Positions 52,865 through 62,990 of a stretch of 64,000 bases of DNA are shown piece by piece. The stretch is from Tatumella citrea. Its GTDB lineage: Bacteria > Pseudomonadota > Gammaproteobacteria > Enterobacterales > Enterobacteriaceae. The position numbers were made by a program, and so were the translations under genes. The notes under the pieces were generated by a model. That model had not been told where the DNA came from and searched no databases. It saw nothing but the letters and a program-made list of their open reading frames with translations. Positions within the stretch are counted from its first letter, which is position 1. Each line of letters starts with the position of its first letter. The stretch spans positions 186,001 through 250,000 of the forward strand of contig NZ_CP015579.1 of the NCBI RefSeq assembly GCF_002163585.1, read 5' to 3'.

Positions 52865-55561
52865 ATGACTGATGTAACTGTAAAATCGCTGGCTGCAGAA
52901 ATTGAAACTCCTGTGGATCGTCTGGTACAGCAACTGGCTGACGCAGGGATCTCCAAGTCTGAAAATGACTCTGTGACTGAACAGGAAAAACAAAGTTTAC
53001 TGTCATACCTGAATCGTGAGCATGGAAATGCCGATTCAGGTAAACTCACTTTGCAACGCAAGACACGCAGCACCTTGAATATTCCTGGCACCGGGGGTAA
53101 AAGTAAATCGGTGCAAATTGAAGTCCGCAAAAAGCGTACCTATGTGAAAGATGATGCCGAAGCTGAACGCCAGGCAGAAGCAGAAGCGCAGGCACAGCGT
53201 GAAGCGGAAGAGACGGCACGCCGTGAGGCAGAAGAAAAAGCCAAACGTGCTGCTGAAGAAAAAGCGAAACGTGAAGCCGAAGATAAAGCTAAGCGTGAGG
53301 CAGAAGAAAAAGCCAAACGTGTAGCTGCGGAAACAAATACAGTGACCAACCAACAAAAGAACGATATGACCCAGGCAGCGCCATCAGAAAAAGCTCGTCG
53401 CGAAGCGGAAGCCGCTGAACTCAAGCGTAAAACCGAAGAAGAAGCGCGCCGTAAGCTGGAAGCTGATGCAAAACGCATTGCTGAAGAGGCCCGTAAGCTG
53501 GCAGAAGAGAAAGGTGACGAGTGGCAGAAGCCAGTCGAAGCTGAAGATGCTTCTGACTATCACGTGACTACCTCTACCCATGCCCGTCAGGCTGAAGATG
53601 AGAACGATCGCCAGGTAGAAGGCGGCCGTGGCCGTGGCCGTACCGCCACCAAAAGCCCGCGTGCTAAGAAAAGTAATAAACATTCCGAAGCGAAAACTGA
53701 CCGTGAAGAAGCACGTGCAGCTGTTCGTGGCGGAAAAGGTGGCAAACACCGCAAAGGCAGTGCTCTGCAGCAGGGCTTCAACAAGCCGGCTCAGGTGGTT
53801 AACCGTGATGTAGTTATCGGTGAAACTGTGACAGTTGCAGAACTGGCAAACAAAATGGCCGTTAAAGGTTCTCAGGTCATCAAAGCCATGATGAAACTGG
53901 GCGCTATGGCAACAATCAACCAGGTTATCGATCAGGAAACTGCTCAACTGGTTGCCGAAGAAATGGGTCATAAAGTCATCCTGCGTCGTGAGAACGAGCT
54001 GGAAGAAGCCGTAATGAGTGACCGTGATACCGGCGGAAATACTGAAGCTGAATCCCGTGCACCAGTCGTGACTATTATGGGCCACGTTGACCATGGTAAA
54101 ACTTCTCTGCTGGATTACATTCGTTCAGCGAAAATCGCTTCCGGCGAAGCTGGCGGGATTACTCAGCATATCGGTGCTTACCACGTTGAAACTGAAAACG
54201 GGATGATCACCTTCCTGGATACCCCGGGCCACGCCGCGTTTACCGCTATGCGTGCTCGTGGTGCTCAGGCGACAGATATCGTAATCCTGGTGGTTGCAGC
54301 AGATGATGGCGTGATGCCACAAACCGTTGAAGCAATTCAGCATGCGAAAGCAGCGAATGTTCCGGTTGTTGTTGCCGTCAACAAAATTGATAAGCCTGAT
54401 GCAGATCCGGACCGCGTGAAAAACGAACTGACTCAGTACGGAATCATTCCGGAAGAGTGGGGCGGCGAAAACATGTTCGTTAACGTTTCTGCGAAAGCAG
54501 GTACCGGCGTTGATGATCTGCTGCAGGCTATTCTGCTGCAGGCTGAAGTTCTGGAACTGACCGCAGTTCGCAGCGGTATGGCCAGCGGTGTTGTTATCGA
54601 ATCCTTCCTGGATAAAGGTCGTGGTCCGGTTGCGACCGTACTGGTTCGTTCCGGTACTCTGAACAAAGGCGATATCGTTCTGTGTGGCTTTGAGTACGGA
54701 CGTGTTCGTGCGATGCGTAACGAACTGGGTCAGGACGTTCTGGAAGCGGGTCCTTCTATTCCGGTCGAAATCCTCGGTCTGTCAGGTGTTCCTGCCGCGG
54801 GTGACGAAGCGACTGTGGTACGTGATGAGAAGAAAGCCCGTGAAGTTGCTCTGTATCGTCAGGGTAAATTCCGTGAAGTTAAACTGGCTCGTCAGCAGAA
54901 ATCTAAACTGGAAAACATGTTTGCGAACATGACCGACGGTGATGTTTCTGAACTGAATATCGTACTGAAAGCTGACGTACAGGGCTCGGTTGAAGCGATT
55001 GCCGACTCCTTACTGAAACTGTCTACCGATGAAGTGAAAGTGAAAATTATCGGTTCAGGCGTCGGTGGAATTACTGAAACTGATGCTACGCTGGCCGCTG
55101 CTTCTAACGCCATCGTGCTGGGCTTTAACGTTCGTGCTGATGCTTCAGCTCGTCGGATTATTGAATCTGAGAGTCTGGATCTGCGTTACTACTCCGTCAT
55201 CTATAACCTGATTGACGAAGTTAAAGCAGCAATGAGCGGTATGCTGGCACCGGAATACAAACAGCAGATTATCGGTCTGGCTGAAGTTCGTGATGTGTTT
55301 AAATCACCTAAGTTTGGTGCCATCGCCGGTTGTATGGTTACCGAAGGTGTGGTTAAACGTCATAACCCAATCCGTGTTCTGCGTGATAACGTGGTTATCT
55401 ATGAAGGTGAGCTGGAATCCCTGCGTCGCTTCAAAGATGACGTTAACGAAGTCCGTAACGGCATGGAATGTGGTATCGGTGTGAAGAACTACAATGATGT
55501 TCGCGCCGGCGATTCCATCGAAGTGTTTGAAGTTATTGAGATCAAACGTACTATCGATTAA
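52865..55561 (+). CDS. infB: Translation initiation factor IF-2
   Basis: GTPase that brings fMet-tRNA to the 30S subunit and helps subunit joining. The 898 residues compare with 890 in E. coli. An N-terminal domain (1-50) is followed by a charged region with repeated [13 protein letters not shown] units (about 95-155), a second IF2N domain, and the G domain with GHVDHGKT at 406-413, DTPGHAAF and NKID. The C-terminal fMet-tRNA domain ends [16 protein letters not shown] at codon 160 (53342) sits where E. coli starts the IF2-beta isoform, so internal initiation is likely. Confidence 0.97.
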   Translation: MTDVTVKSLAAEIETPVDRLVQQLADAGISKSENDSVTEQEKQSLLSYLNREHGNADSGKLTLQRKTRSTLNIPGTGGKSKSVQIEVRKKRTYVKDDAEAERQAEAEAQAQREAEETARREAEEKAKRAAEEKAKREAEDKAKREAEEKAKRVAAETNTVTNQQKNDMTQAAPSEKARREAEAAELKRKTEEEARRKLEADAKRIAEEARKLAEEKGDEWQKPVEAEDASDYHVTTSTHARQAEDENDRQVEGGRGRGRTATKSPRAKKSNKHSEAKTDREEARAAVRGGKGGKHRKGSALQQGFNKPAQVVNRDVVIGETVTVAELANKMAVKGSQVIKAMMKLGAMATINQVIDQETAQLVAEEMGHKVILRRENELEEAVMSDRDTGGNTEAESRAPVVTIMGHVDHGKTSLLDYIRSAKIASGEAGGITQHIGAYHVETENGMITFLDTPGHAAFTAMRARGAQATDIVILVVAADDGVMPQTVEAIQHAKAANVPVVVAVNKIDKPDADPDRVKNELTQYGIIPEEWGGENMFVNVSAKAGTGVDDLLQAILLQAEVLELTAVRSGMASGVVIESFLDKGRGPVATVLVRSGTLNKGDIVLCGFEYGRVRAMRNELGQDVLEAGPSIPVEILGLSGVPAAGDEATVVRDEKKAREVALYRQGKFREVKLARQQKSKLENMFANMTDGDVSELNIVLKADVQGSVEAIADSLLKLSTDEVKVKIIGSGVGGITETDATLAAASNAIVLGFNVRADASARRIIESESLDLRYYSVIYNLIDEVKAAMSGMLAPEYKQQIIGLAEVRDVFKSPKFGAIAGCMVTEGVVKRHNPIRVLRDNVVIYEGELESLRRFKDDVNEVRNGMECGIGVKNYNDVRAGDSIEVFEVIEIKRTID

Positions 55562-55627
55562 TCGTTACCGGGTTAAGACGATTTGGGAGGCCGCTGGCCT
55601 CCCGAATTATTTGAAAGGAGCCAAAAT

Positions 55628-56032
55628 ATGGCCAAAGAATTCGGCCGTTCCCAGCGTGTCGCTCAGGAACTGCAAAAAGAAATTGCTCTGATTATTCAGC
55701 GTGAAATCAAAGACCCGCGTGTCGGGTTAATGGTGACGGTATCCAGCGTGGAAGTCTCACGTGATCTCGCCTATGCAAAAGTATTCGTCACATTTCTGAA
55801 TGATAAAGATGAAGATGCGGTGAAAGGTGGAGTGAAAGCCTTACAGGACGCCTCCGGTTTTATCCGTACTCTACTGGGGAAAGCGATGCGTCTGCGTATT
55901 GTGCCAGAACTGACATTCTTCTATGACAACTCACTGGTTGAAGGGATGCGTATGTCAAACCTGGTGACCAGTGTTGTTAAACAGGATAATGAACGTCGCG
56001 GTGATACCCCTGAAGAGCACGGGGAGGAGTAA
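55628..56032 (+). CDS. rbfA: 30S ribosome-binding factor RbfA
   Basis: Cold-shock ribosome assembly factor that binds 16S rRNA helix 1. The start at 55628 ([16 protein letters not shown]) gives 134 residues with AAGGAG 8 bases upstream. KH-like core [22 protein letters not shown] and [12 protein letters not shown] conserved. Its stop overlaps the truB start (TAATG). Confidence 0.96.
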   Translation: MAKEFGRSQRVAQELQKEIALIIQREIKDPRVGLMVTVSSVEVSRDLAYAKVFVTFLNDKDEDAVKGGVKALQDASGFIRTLLGKAMRLRIVPELTFFYDNSLVEGMRMSNLVTSVVKQDNERRGDTPEEHGEE

Positions 56033-56973
56033 TGGGACGTCCCCGTCGCCGTGGCCGTGATATCCACGGCGTATTGTTGCTGGATAAACCTACCGGGATA
56101 TCCTCCAACGATCTGCTGCAAAAAGTAAAACGTATTTATAACGCTAACAGAGCCGGACATACCGGAGCGCTGGATCCGCTGGCGACCGGCATGTTGCCTG
56201 TCTGCCTCGGTGAAGCGACCAAATTTTCCCGCTATCTGCTCGACTCTGATAAGCGTTACCGCGTGATTGCCCGCCTGGGCCAACGTACTGACACCTCCGA
56301 TGCCGATGGCAATGTGGTGCAGGAAAGACCGGTTGTTTTTACTCCTGATATGTTGCAACAGGCACTGGAAAGCTTTCGTGGAGAGACCTTACAGGTGCCT
56401 TCGATGTTTTCCGCACTGAAACACCAGGGCCGTCCGTTGTATGAATATGCGCGTCAGGGGATCACCATTGAGCGCGAGCCACGGCCAATAACGGTTTATG
56501 AATTACTGTTTATCCGGCATGAAGGCGATGAGCTGGAACTGGAGATTCACTGTTCTAAAGGGACCTATATCCGGACCATTATTGATGATCTGGGTGAAAA
56601 GCTGGGCTGTGGGGCACATGTCACCATGCTGCGCCGTGTACAGGTCGCGGGCTATCCGACAGACCGAATGGTTACACTGGAGCAGTTACAGGCACTTGCG
56701 GAGCCGGATGAGCAGGGCGGATATCCGGCGGAGCGTCTGGATGCTTTACTGATGCCGATGGACAGCCCGGCCGAAGCTTATCCGCTGGTAAATTTACCAG
56801 AGTCGGTGAGCCACTGGTTTAAACTCGGACAGCCAGTACAGATTGCCGGCGCACCGGCCAATGGCCTGGTACGGGTCAGCGAAGGTGAAAATGGCAAATT
56901 TATTGGCATGGCCGAGATTGATGATCAGGGGCGTGTTGCACCTCGCCGGCTGGTCGTTGAATATTTCGACTGA
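56032..56973 (+). CDS. truB: tRNA pseudouridine-55 synthase TruB
   Basis: Makes pseudouridine 55 in the T loop of tRNAs. The 313 residues match E. coli (314). The catalytic Asp48 lies in [31 protein letters not shown] and [15 protein letters not shown] are conserved, and a C-terminal PUA domain follows. The ATG at 56032 overlaps the rbfA stop by one base. The rpsO promoter begins 6 bases after its stop. Confidence 0.96.
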   Translation: MGRPRRRGRDIHGVLLLDKPTGISSNDLLQKVKRIYNANRAGHTGALDPLATGMLPVCLGEATKFSRYLLDSDKRYRVIARLGQRTDTSDADGNVVQERPVVFTPDMLQQALESFRGETLQVPSMFSALKHQGRPLYEYARQGITIEREPRPITVYELLFIRHEGDELELEIHCSKGTYIRTIIDDLGEKLGCGAHVTMLRRVQVAGYPTDRMVTLEQLQALAEPDEQGGYPAERLDALLMPMDSPAEAYPLVNLPESVSHWFKLGQPVQIAGAPANGLVRVSEGENGKFIGMAEIDDQGRVAPRRLVVEYFD

Positions 56974-56978
56974 GCTAA

Positions 56979-57007
56979 TTGCACTCATGCCTGCCGCAGA
57001 GTAGAAT
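56979..57007 (+). promoter_or_regulatory. Sigma-70 promoter of rpsO
   Basis: TTGCAC and TAGAAT are separated by 17 bases, followed by the GC-rich discriminator GGCGCGGC. It lies just after truB and closely resembles the E. coli rpsO promoter. Confidence 0.75.
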
Positions 57008-57009
57008 GG

Positions 57010-57095
57010 CGCGGCTTTAAAGTGGGAAGCTGAATTAGAGATCGGCAACCTGAAATCAAACATATACTGGAGTTTATTATGTCTCTAAGCGTAGA
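57010..57095 (+). promoter_or_regulatory. S15 autoregulatory leader (pseudoknot operator)
   Basis: In the rpsO leader TTAGAGA (57035-57041) is complementary to TCTCTAA (57082-57088), which begins 4 bases into the coding region. In E. coli this pairing is part of the pseudoknot bound by ribosomal protein S15 to trap the 30S subunit and repress its own translation. The layout and sequence are conserved here. Confidence 0.75.
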
Positions 57096-57348
57096 AGCTA
57101 AAGCAGAGATCGTTGCTAAATACGGTCGTGGTACCAATGACAGTGGTTCAACTGAAGTTCAGGTTGCTCTGCTGACTGCACAGATTAACCACCTGCAGGG
57201 TCACTTTTCTGAGCACAAAAAAGACCACCACAGCCGTCGCGGTTTGCTGCGCATGGTTTCCCAGCGTCGTAAACTGCTGGATTACCTGAAGCGTAAAGAT
57301 GTAGCACGTTACACCAGCCTGATCGAAAATCTGGGTCTGCGTCGCTAA
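57079..57348 (+). CDS. rpsO: 30S ribosomal protein S15
   Basis: Primary-binding protein of the 30S platform. The 89 residues match E. coli, starting [22 protein letters not shown] and ending [36 protein letters not shown] is the rRNA-binding helix region, read at 57214-57291. It has its own promoter and leader operator and is followed by a terminator before pnp. Confidence 0.98.
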   Translation: MSLSVEAKAEIVAKYGRGTNDSGSTEVQVALLTAQINHLQGHFSEHKKDHHSRRGLLRMVSQRRKLLDYLKRKDVARYTSLIENLGLRR

Positions 57349-57429
57349 GTCTGACGAATTTTTTCGAGGGTTTACACTGTGCTTTGTTGCCGGTGAACAT
57401 CCGAAGAAAGAATTTGAGCGAGTTTCGCG

Positions 57430-57457
57430 AAAAGGGGGCCTTTATGGCCCCTTTTTT
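57430..57457. terminator. Terminator between rpsO and pnp
   Basis: GGGGCC and GGCCCC around TTTAT, followed by six T residues and preceded by AAA. It ends rpsO with partial readthrough into pnp, and the A-run would let it also end a minus-strand transcript. Confidence 0.88.
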
Positions 57458-57528
57458 CGGGCGACTGGCAGTATTTCTGTTAAAACTCATGTATTGTTAC
57501 CGTGAGTGATCTTTATACGCACGATTCG

Positions 57529-57586
57529 CGCGGCTAATGAGAAATCTTACCCGGCTACCATAGGGCAAGTTTTGTCATTAGTCGCG
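57529..57586 (+). promoter_or_regulatory. pnp leader RNase III hairpin
   Basis: CGCGGCTAATGA (57529-57540) pairs with TCATTAGTCGCG (57575-57586), giving a 12-bp stem with one G-U and a long loop that carries its own small structure. In E. coli RNase III cuts this stem and PNPase then represses its own mRNA. Position, about 80 bases before pnp, and the stem fit that mechanism. Confidence 0.75.
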
Positions 57587-57664
57587 AGGATGCTAAGAGA
57601 TCGAAACCCATATTACAGAGAGCCTGAGAAAAGGCATCTGCATTAAAATTAAAGGATCTAAACT

Positions 57665-59797
57665 TTGCTGAATCCGATTGTACGTAAATTTCAGTATGGT
57701 CAGCATACCGTAACACTTGAAACCGGTATGATGGCCCGTCAGGCGACTGCCGCAGTCATGGCAAGCATTGATGACACCTGCGTGTTTGTTACCGTAGTGG
57801 GTCAGAAAAAAGCGAAACCAGGTCAGGACTTCTTTCCGTTAACGGTTAACTATCAGGAGCGTACTTACGCTGCCGGCCGTATTCCGGGAAGCTTCTTCCG
57901 TCGTGAAGGTCGTCCAAGTGAAGGCGAAACGCTGATTGCCCGTCTGATTGACCGTCCGGTTCGCCCGCTGTTCCCTGAAGGCTTCGTCAACGAAGTTCAG
58001 GTTATCGCTACCGTGGTTTCTGTGAACCCACAGGTTAACCCTGATATCGTCGCGATGATTGGTGCTTCTGCAGCACTGTCTCTGTCTGGTATTCCGTTCA
58101 ACGGACCAATTGGTGCAGCCCGTGTGGGTTACATTAATGATCAGTATGTTCTGAACCCGACCACCGAAGAGATGGCTAAAACCCGTCTGGACCTGGTTGT
58201 TGCCGGTACCGAAAATGCGGTACTGATGGTTGAATCTGAAGCCGATATCCTGAGCGAAGAGCAAATGCTGGGTGCTGTGGTCTTTGGTCACGACCAGCAG
58301 CAGGTGGTTATCGAAAACATTAAGGCGCTGGTCGCCGAAGCGGGTAAACCTCGCTGGGACTGGCAGCCTGAAGCCGCTAACGAAGCACTGAATTCACGTA
58401 TTTCTGCTTTAGCAGAAGCACGCCTGAGCGATGCTTACCGCATCACTGAGAAGCAGGAACGTTATGAGCAGGTTAACCTGATCAAGAGCGAAACCACTGC
58501 AGCTCTGTTAGCCGAAGACGAAACTCTAGATGAAGGCGAAATCAGCGATCTGCTGCATGCTATCGAGAAAAACGTTGTTCGCGTGCGTATCCTGAATGGT
58601 GAGCCGCGTATCGATGGTCGTGAAAAAGACATGGTTCGTGGTCTGGATGTTCGTACCGGTGTTCTGCCTCGTACCCACGGTTCTGCACTGTTTACCCGTG
58701 GTGAAACTCAGGCGCTGGTTACTGCTACTCTGGGTACTACCCGTGATGCGCAGAACCTGGATGAGCTGATGGGTGAAAGAACTGATAGCTTCCTGTTCCA
58801 CTACAACTTCCCTCCATACTCTGTGGGTGAAACAGGGATGGTTGGCTCACCAAAACGTCGTGAAATCGGCCATGGCCGTTTAGCGAAACGTGGTGTGCTG
58901 GCAGTGATGCCGAAAGCTGATGCTTTCCCATATACCGTACGTGTAGTTTCTGAAATTACCGAATCTAACGGTTCATCATCTATGGCTTCTGTGTGTGGTG
59001 CCTCTCTGGCGCTGATGGATGCCGGTGTGCCGATTAAAGCCGCTGTTGCTGGTATTGCAATGGGTCTGGTGAAAGACGGTGAGCGCTTTGTTGTTCTGTC
59101 CGATATTCTGGGTGACGAAGATCACCTGGGTGATATGGACTTTAAAGTTGCTGGTAGCCGTGAAGGTGTTACTGCACTGCAGATGGACATCAAAATCGAA
59201 GGTATCACTCGCGAGATCATGCAGGTTGCTCTGAACCAGGCGAAAGGTGCGCGTTTGCATATCCTGGGAACTATGGAACAGGCGATCAGCACTCCGCGTG
59301 TTGAAATCTCTGAATTTGCTCCGCGTATTCATACTATTCGTATCAACCCGGACAAAATCAAAGATGTCATCGGTAAAGGTGGTTCTGTCATCCGTGCGCT
59401 GACCGAAGAAACCGGTACTACCATTGAAATCGAAGATGATGGTACTGTAAAAATTGCTGCAACTGATGGTAATAAAGCGAAAGAAGCTATCCGTCGGATT
59501 GAAGAAATTACTGCGGAAATCGAAGTTGGCCGTGTCTACAACGGTAAAATTACCCGTATTGTTGATTTCGGTGCTTTCGTAGCGATTGGCGGGGGCAAAG
59601 AAGGTCTGGTACATATTTCTCAGATCGCTGACAAGCGTGTAGAAAAAGTTACAGATTATCTGCAAATGGGTCAGGAAGTTCCGGTCAAAGTACTGGAAGT
59701 CGATCGTCAGGGTCGTGTACGCCTGAGCATTAAAGAAGCGGTCGAAAAACCGCAGGCAGAAGAAACGACTGCGGCTAATCCGGCTGACGCGGGTTAA
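57665..59797 (+). CDS. pnp: Polyribonucleotide nucleotidyltransferase (PNPase)
   Basis: Phosphorolytic 3'-5' exoribonuclease, part of the RNA degradosome. The 710 residues match E. coli (711). It uses a TTG start (Leu-Leu-Asn-Pro reads as Met-Leu-Asn-Pro), as in E. coli, with AAAGGA upstream. Two RNase PH domains ([16 protein letters not shown]; second one with [14 protein letters not shown] and [16 protein letters not shown]) flank a helical domain. A KH domain ([10 protein letters not shown]) and an S1 domain ([18 protein letters not shown]) finish the protein. The C-terminus after KEAVEKP is short and divergent. Confidence 0.97.
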   Translation: MLNPIVRKFQYGQHTVTLETGMMARQATAAVMASIDDTCVFVTVVGQKKAKPGQDFFPLTVNYQERTYAAGRIPGSFFRREGRPSEGETLIARLIDRPVRPLFPEGFVNEVQVIATVVSVNPQVNPDIVAMIGASAALSLSGIPFNGPIGAARVGYINDQYVLNPTTEEMAKTRLDLVVAGTENAVLMVESEADILSEEQMLGAVVFGHDQQQVVIENIKALVAEAGKPRWDWQPEAANEALNSRISALAEARLSDAYRITEKQERYEQVNLIKSETTAALLAEDETLDEGEISDLLHAIEKNVVRVRILNGEPRIDGREKDMVRGLDVRTGVLPRTHGSALFTRGETQALVTATLGTTRDAQNLDELMGERTDSFLFHYNFPPYSVGETGMVGSPKRREIGHGRLAKRGVLAVMPKADAFPYTVRVVSEITESNGSSSMASVCGASLALMDAGVPIKAAVAGIAMGLVKDGERFVVLSDILGDEDHLGDMDFKVAGSREGVTALQMDIKIEGITREIMQVALNQAKGARLHILGTMEQAISTPRVEISEFAPRIHTIRINPDKIKDVIGKGGSVIRALTEETGTTIEIEDDGTVKIAATDGNKAKEAIRRIEEITAEIEVGRVYNGKITRIVDFGAFVAIGGGKEGLVHISQIADKRVEKVTDYLQMGQEVPVKVLEVDRQGRVRLSIKEAVEKPQAEETTAANPADAG

Positions 59798-59810
59798 TCG
59801 TTCGATGATT

Positions 59811-59843
59811 ATCCGGGTCTCCGCCATGTGCGGAGATCCGGAT
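59811..59843 (+). terminator. Hairpin after pnp
   Basis: ATCCGGGTCTCCGC and GCGGAGATCCGGAT pair over 14 bp with one G-U and a CATGT loop. Only TT ATG TT follows, so it is a terminator with a poor T-tract or a 3' stabilising hairpin. It starts 13 bases after pnp. Confidence 0.6.
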
Positions 59844-59929
59844 TTATGTTATCGCGAGGGCAGGATTCCTTTGCACGGCAGGCGGATGACAGGATGTTCA
59901 TCCTAATGTTTGTATTCGGGAGTGGGATA

Positions 59930-60814
59930 ATGAAGCCTTTTTTACGCTGGGGTTTTGTTGCGACAGCTTTGGTGCTGGCAGGATGCAGCAGCTCTAATTG
60001 GCGTAAGAATGAAGTTCTTGCCGTTCCTCTGCAACCAACATTGCAGCAGGAAGTTATTCTGGCGCGTATGGAACAAATTCTTGCCAGTCGTGCCCTCACC
60101 GATGATGAACGCGCACAGCTGTTATATGAGCGCGGAGTGTTGTATGATAGTTTAGGTTTGAGGGCACTCGCACGGAACGATTTTTCCCAGGCGTTGTCTA
60201 TCAGACCAGATATGCCAGAAGTATTTAACTATCTTGGTATATACTTAACGCAGGCAGGTAATTTTGATTCTGCCTATGAAGCGTTTGATTCTGTACTTGA
60301 GCTTGATCCAACTTACAATTATGCGCATTTAAACCGTGGTATCGCCCTCTATTACGGCGGTCGATACAAGTTAGCGCAAGATGATCTGCTGGCGTTCTAT
60401 AAGGACGATCCTAATGATCCTTTTCGTGCACTTTGGCTTTATCTCGATGAACGCGAGATGAATGCAGACAAAGCGAAAGTAGCGCTCAAACAGCGCTATG
60501 ACTCGGCGAATAAAGATCAATGGGGATGGAATATTGTCGAATTCTACCTGGGCGATATCAGTGAAAAAACACTGATGGAGAGACTCCAGGCGGATGCTAC
60601 CGATAACACCTCGCTCGCTGAACATCTCAGTGAAACCAACTTCTATTTAGGTAAGTACTACCTAAGTCTGGGGGAGAAGGACAACGCAGAAGCGTTGTTC
60701 AAACTGGCGGTTGCCAACAACGTGAATAACTTTGTTGAACACCGATACGCATTGTTGGAACTGGCTGAACTTGGCCAGGCACAAGACGATTTATCAGAAT
60801 CCGACCAGCAATAG
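59930..60814 (+). CDS. nlpI: Lipoprotein NlpI
   Basis: Outer-membrane lipoprotein that acts as adaptor for the protease Prc and for peptidoglycan endopeptidases. The start at 59930 ([19 protein letters not shown]) gives 294 residues, the E. coli length, with the lipobox LAGC and lipidated Cys19. TPR repeats follow ([49 protein letters not shown]). The end DDLSESDQQ is conserved. The reading frame is open upstream to 59828 without homology. Confidence 0.95.
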   Translation: MKPFLRWGFVATALVLAGCSSSNWRKNEVLAVPLQPTLQQEVILARMEQILASRALTDDERAQLLYERGVLYDSLGLRALARNDFSQALSIRPDMPEVFNYLGIYLTQAGNFDSAYEAFDSVLELDPTYNYAHLNRGIALYYGGRYKLAQDDLLAFYKDDPNDPFRALWLYLDEREMNADKAKVALKQRYDSANKDQWGWNIVEFYLGDISEKTLMERLQADATDNTSLAEHLSETNFYLGKYYLSLGEKDNAEALFKLAVANNVNNFVEHRYALLELAELGQAQDDLSESDQQ

Positions 60815-60826
60815 CTGACGTTTTTT

Positions 60827-60877
60827 AACGCCCTTTGTTTATGTTTCCTGTCATCCTTCGGGGTGAGGGGCGTTTTA
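60827..60877 (+). terminator. Terminator of nlpI
   Basis: AACGCCCT pairs with AGGGGCGTT around a 30-base loop that contains a second hairpin, CATCC-TTCG-GGGTG. TTTTATTC follows the outer stem. The branched shape and T-rich end suggest an intrinsic terminator. Confidence 0.55.
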
Positions 60878-60918
60878 TTCGTCAAAAACTTCTAATTTGA
60901 GCCGGTTCACACTTTTCA

Positions 60919-60975
60919 ATGAAACTAACTGCAAGTTTTCATGACGAGTTATGTAGACTGGCCGCCGTTATCTAA
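60919..60975 (+). CDS. yrbN: YrbN-like short leader ORF, shortened by an in-frame stop
   Basis: An 18-codon [21 protein letters not shown], just upstream of deaD. The [10 protein letters not shown] core equals E. coli YrbN as I recall it (26 residues, ending ..AINFEAHVLHG and overlapping the deaD start). Here a TAA stands where E. coli has the Phe codon after Ile-Asn. If the stop is read through, the frame continues EARVLHD and ends at a TGA overlapping the deaD ATG, as in E. coli. So the leader is cut short by seven or eight codons and no longer overlaps deaD, which may change translational coupling. No clear ribosome-binding site is visible. Confidence 0.65.
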   Translation: MKLTASFHDELCRLAAVI

Positions 60976-60991
60976 GAGGCACGTGTACTAC

Positions 60992-62875
60992 ATGACTGAT
61001 ATTCAAACCACTTTTGCTGATCTGGGCCTTAACGAATCCATTTTGTCTGCTCTTAACGACATGGGATACGTTAAACCATCGCCTATCCAGGCGGCCTGTA
61101 TTCCTCACCTGCTGGAAGGCCGTGATGTTCTGGGTATGGCTCAGACCGGTAGTGGTAAAACAGCGGCATTCTCTTTGCCATTGCTGAACAACATTGATCC
61201 TGCCCTGCGCGCACCACAAATCCTGGTGCTGGCCCCGACCCGTGAGTTGGCGGTGCAGGTAGCAGAAGCTGCAACTGAATTTTCTAAACATATGCGCGGC
61301 GTTAACGTACTGGCCCTGTATGGCGGTCAGCGTTATGACGTACAGCTGCGCGCACTGCGTCAGGGACCACAGATTGTTGTCGGTACCCCGGGTCGTCTGC
61401 TGGACCACCTGAAACGCGGTACCCTGGATCTGTCTAACCTGCGTGGTCTGGTTCTGGACGAAGCTGATGAAATGCTGCGTATGGGCTTTATCGAAGACGT
61501 TGAAACCATTATGGCGCAGATCCCTGACGGGCATCAGACGGCACTGTTCTCTGCAACTATGCCGGAAGCGATTCGTCGTATCACTCGTCGCTTTATGAAA
61601 GATCCACAGGAAGTACGTATCCAGTCAAGCATCACCACTCGTCCGGACATCAGCCAGTCTTACTGGACTGCCTACGGTCGTAAAAGTGATGCTCTGGTAC
61701 GTTTCCTGGAAGCTGAAGATTTTGATGCGGCAATTATTTTTGTCCGTACCAAAAATGCAACTCTGGAAGTTGCCGAAACTCTGGAACGTAGCGGTTACAA
61801 CAGTGCTGCACTGAACGGTGACATGAACCAGTCACTGCGTGAACAGACTCTGGAACGCCTGAAAGATGGTCGTCTGGATATCCTGATTGCTACCGACGTA
61901 GCAGCACGTGGTCTGGATGTGGAACGTATCAGCCTGGTGGTTAACTATGATATTCCACTGGATGCAGAATCTTACGTTCACCGTATTGGCCGTACTGGTC
62001 GTGCGGGTCGTGCCGGTCGTGCGCTGCTGTTTGTAGAAAACCGTGAGCGTCGTCTGCTGCGTAACATCGAACGCACTATGAAGCTGACTATTCCTGAAGT
62101 TGAGCTGCCTAATGCAGAACTGCTGAGCAGCCGTCGCCAGACTAAATTTGCTGAACGTGTTCAGCAACAGCTGGAAAGCAGCGATCTGGATCAGTACCGT
62201 GCTCTGCTGCAGAACCTGTCTCCGCAGGAAGATCTGGATATGGAAACTCTGGCCGCAGCACTGCTGAAAATGGCACAGGGCGAGCGTCCGTTAATCGTTC
62301 CTGCTGATGCACCACGTCCTCCGCGTCGTGAGTTCCGTGAGCGTGATGAGCGTGGCAGCCGTGATCGTGATGATCGTCGTGGCAGCCGTGATGGTGACCG
62401 TCCACGTCGTGAGCGTCGTGATGTTGGCGATATGCAGATGTACCGCATTGAAGTGGGCCGTGACGACGGTGTTGAAGTTCGCCATATCGTTGGCGCTATC
62501 GCTAACGAAGGTGATATCAGCAGCCGTTACATTGGTAACATCAAACTGTTTGGTACTCACTCAACTATCGAACTGCCAAAAGGTATGCCGGGCGAAGTCC
62601 TGCAGCACTTTACCAAGACTCGTATTCTGAACAAACCGATGAATATGCAGCTGATTGGTGATGCGCCTCAGTCTTCCCGTGAACCTCGTCGTGGTGGCCG
62701 TGATGGCGGACGCGATGGTGCACGTGAAGCTGGTCGCGAAGGCGGACGTCGTTTCTCAGATCGCCGTGAAGGTGGTCGTGAAGGCGGACGTAGTTTCGGT
62801 GGCAACCGTGAAGGTCATCGTGGTCAGCGTCGTGAAGAAGGTGCAGCACCAGCTGCCCGTCGTCGCGAATACTAA
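60992..62875 (+). CDS. deaD: Cold-shock DEAD-box RNA helicase DeaD (CsdA)
   Basis: RNA helicase for 50S assembly and mRNA decay in the cold. The start at 60992 ([16 protein letters not shown]) gives 627 residues against 629 in E. coli. Motifs: AQTGSGKT at 50-57, PTRELA, DEAD at 156-159, SAT, and [12 protein letters not shown] dimerisation region is followed by the RNA-binding domain ([20 protein letters not shown]) and an Arg/Gly/Asp-rich tail with repeated [14 protein letters not shown] units. AGAGG lies 11 bases upstream. The preceding yrbN-like ORF ends 16 bases before its ATG. Confidence 0.96.
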   Translation: MTDIQTTFADLGLNESILSALNDMGYVKPSPIQAACIPHLLEGRDVLGMAQTGSGKTAAFSLPLLNNIDPALRAPQILVLAPTRELAVQVAEAATEFSKHMRGVNVLALYGGQRYDVQLRALRQGPQIVVGTPGRLLDHLKRGTLDLSNLRGLVLDEADEMLRMGFIEDVETIMAQIPDGHQTALFSATMPEAIRRITRRFMKDPQEVRIQSSITTRPDISQSYWTAYGRKSDALVRFLEAEDFDAAIIFVRTKNATLEVAETLERSGYNSAALNGDMNQSLREQTLERLKDGRLDILIATDVAARGLDVERISLVVNYDIPLDAESYVHRIGRTGRAGRAGRALLFVENRERRLLRNIERTMKLTIPEVELPNAELLSSRRQTKFAERVQQQLESSDLDQYRALLQNLSPQEDLDMETLAAALLKMAQGERPLIVPADAPRPPRREFRERDERGSRDRDDRRGSRDGDRPRRERRDVGDMQMYRIEVGRDDGVEVRHIVGAIANEGDISSRYIGNIKLFGTHSTIELPKGMPGEVLQHFTKTRILNKPMNMQLIGDAPQSSREPRRGGRDGGRDGAREAGREGGRRFSDRREGGREGGRSFGGNREGHRGQRREEGAAPAARRREY

Positions 62876-62928
62876 TCACGAACTGACTAACAACAGGGGC
62901 CGTTCTTCGGTCCCTGAGTAAGTCAGAC

Positions 62929-62961
62929 AAAAAAGCGATGGTGAAAACCATCGCTTTTTTT
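62929..62961. terminator. Bidirectional terminator between deaD and yhbW
   Basis: A-run, GCGATGGT and ACCATCGC around GAAA, then T-run. It serves deaD on the plus strand and yhbW on the minus strand. Confidence 0.93.
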
Positions 62962-62990
62962 ATGTCTGGTGATTATCTGTCAGGAATTTT

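Larger units (their letters stand above)
57430..57600 (-). ncRNA. Possible SraG-type sRNA opposite the pnp leader
   Basis: E. coli encodes the sRNA SraG in the rpsO-pnp gap, on the strand opposite to pnp. The same gap here is 316 bases and the rpsO terminator would also serve a minus-strand RNA. The call rests on position only: I could not align the sequence from memory, and the 5' end is a guess. Confidence 0.22.

Noticed and set aside
53150..53340. CRISPR-like repeats in infB
   Set aside because: The repeats are in-frame codon repeats of a charged protein segment without unique spacers.
53140..54094. Long minus-strand frames opposite infB
   Set aside because: They mirror the biased codons of the charged IF-2 segment. 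infB is certain on the plus strand.
58976..59827. 283-codon minus-strand frame opposite pnp
   Set aside because: It is a shadow of the strongly conserved pnp coding strand, and the product is low-complexity with no known fold.
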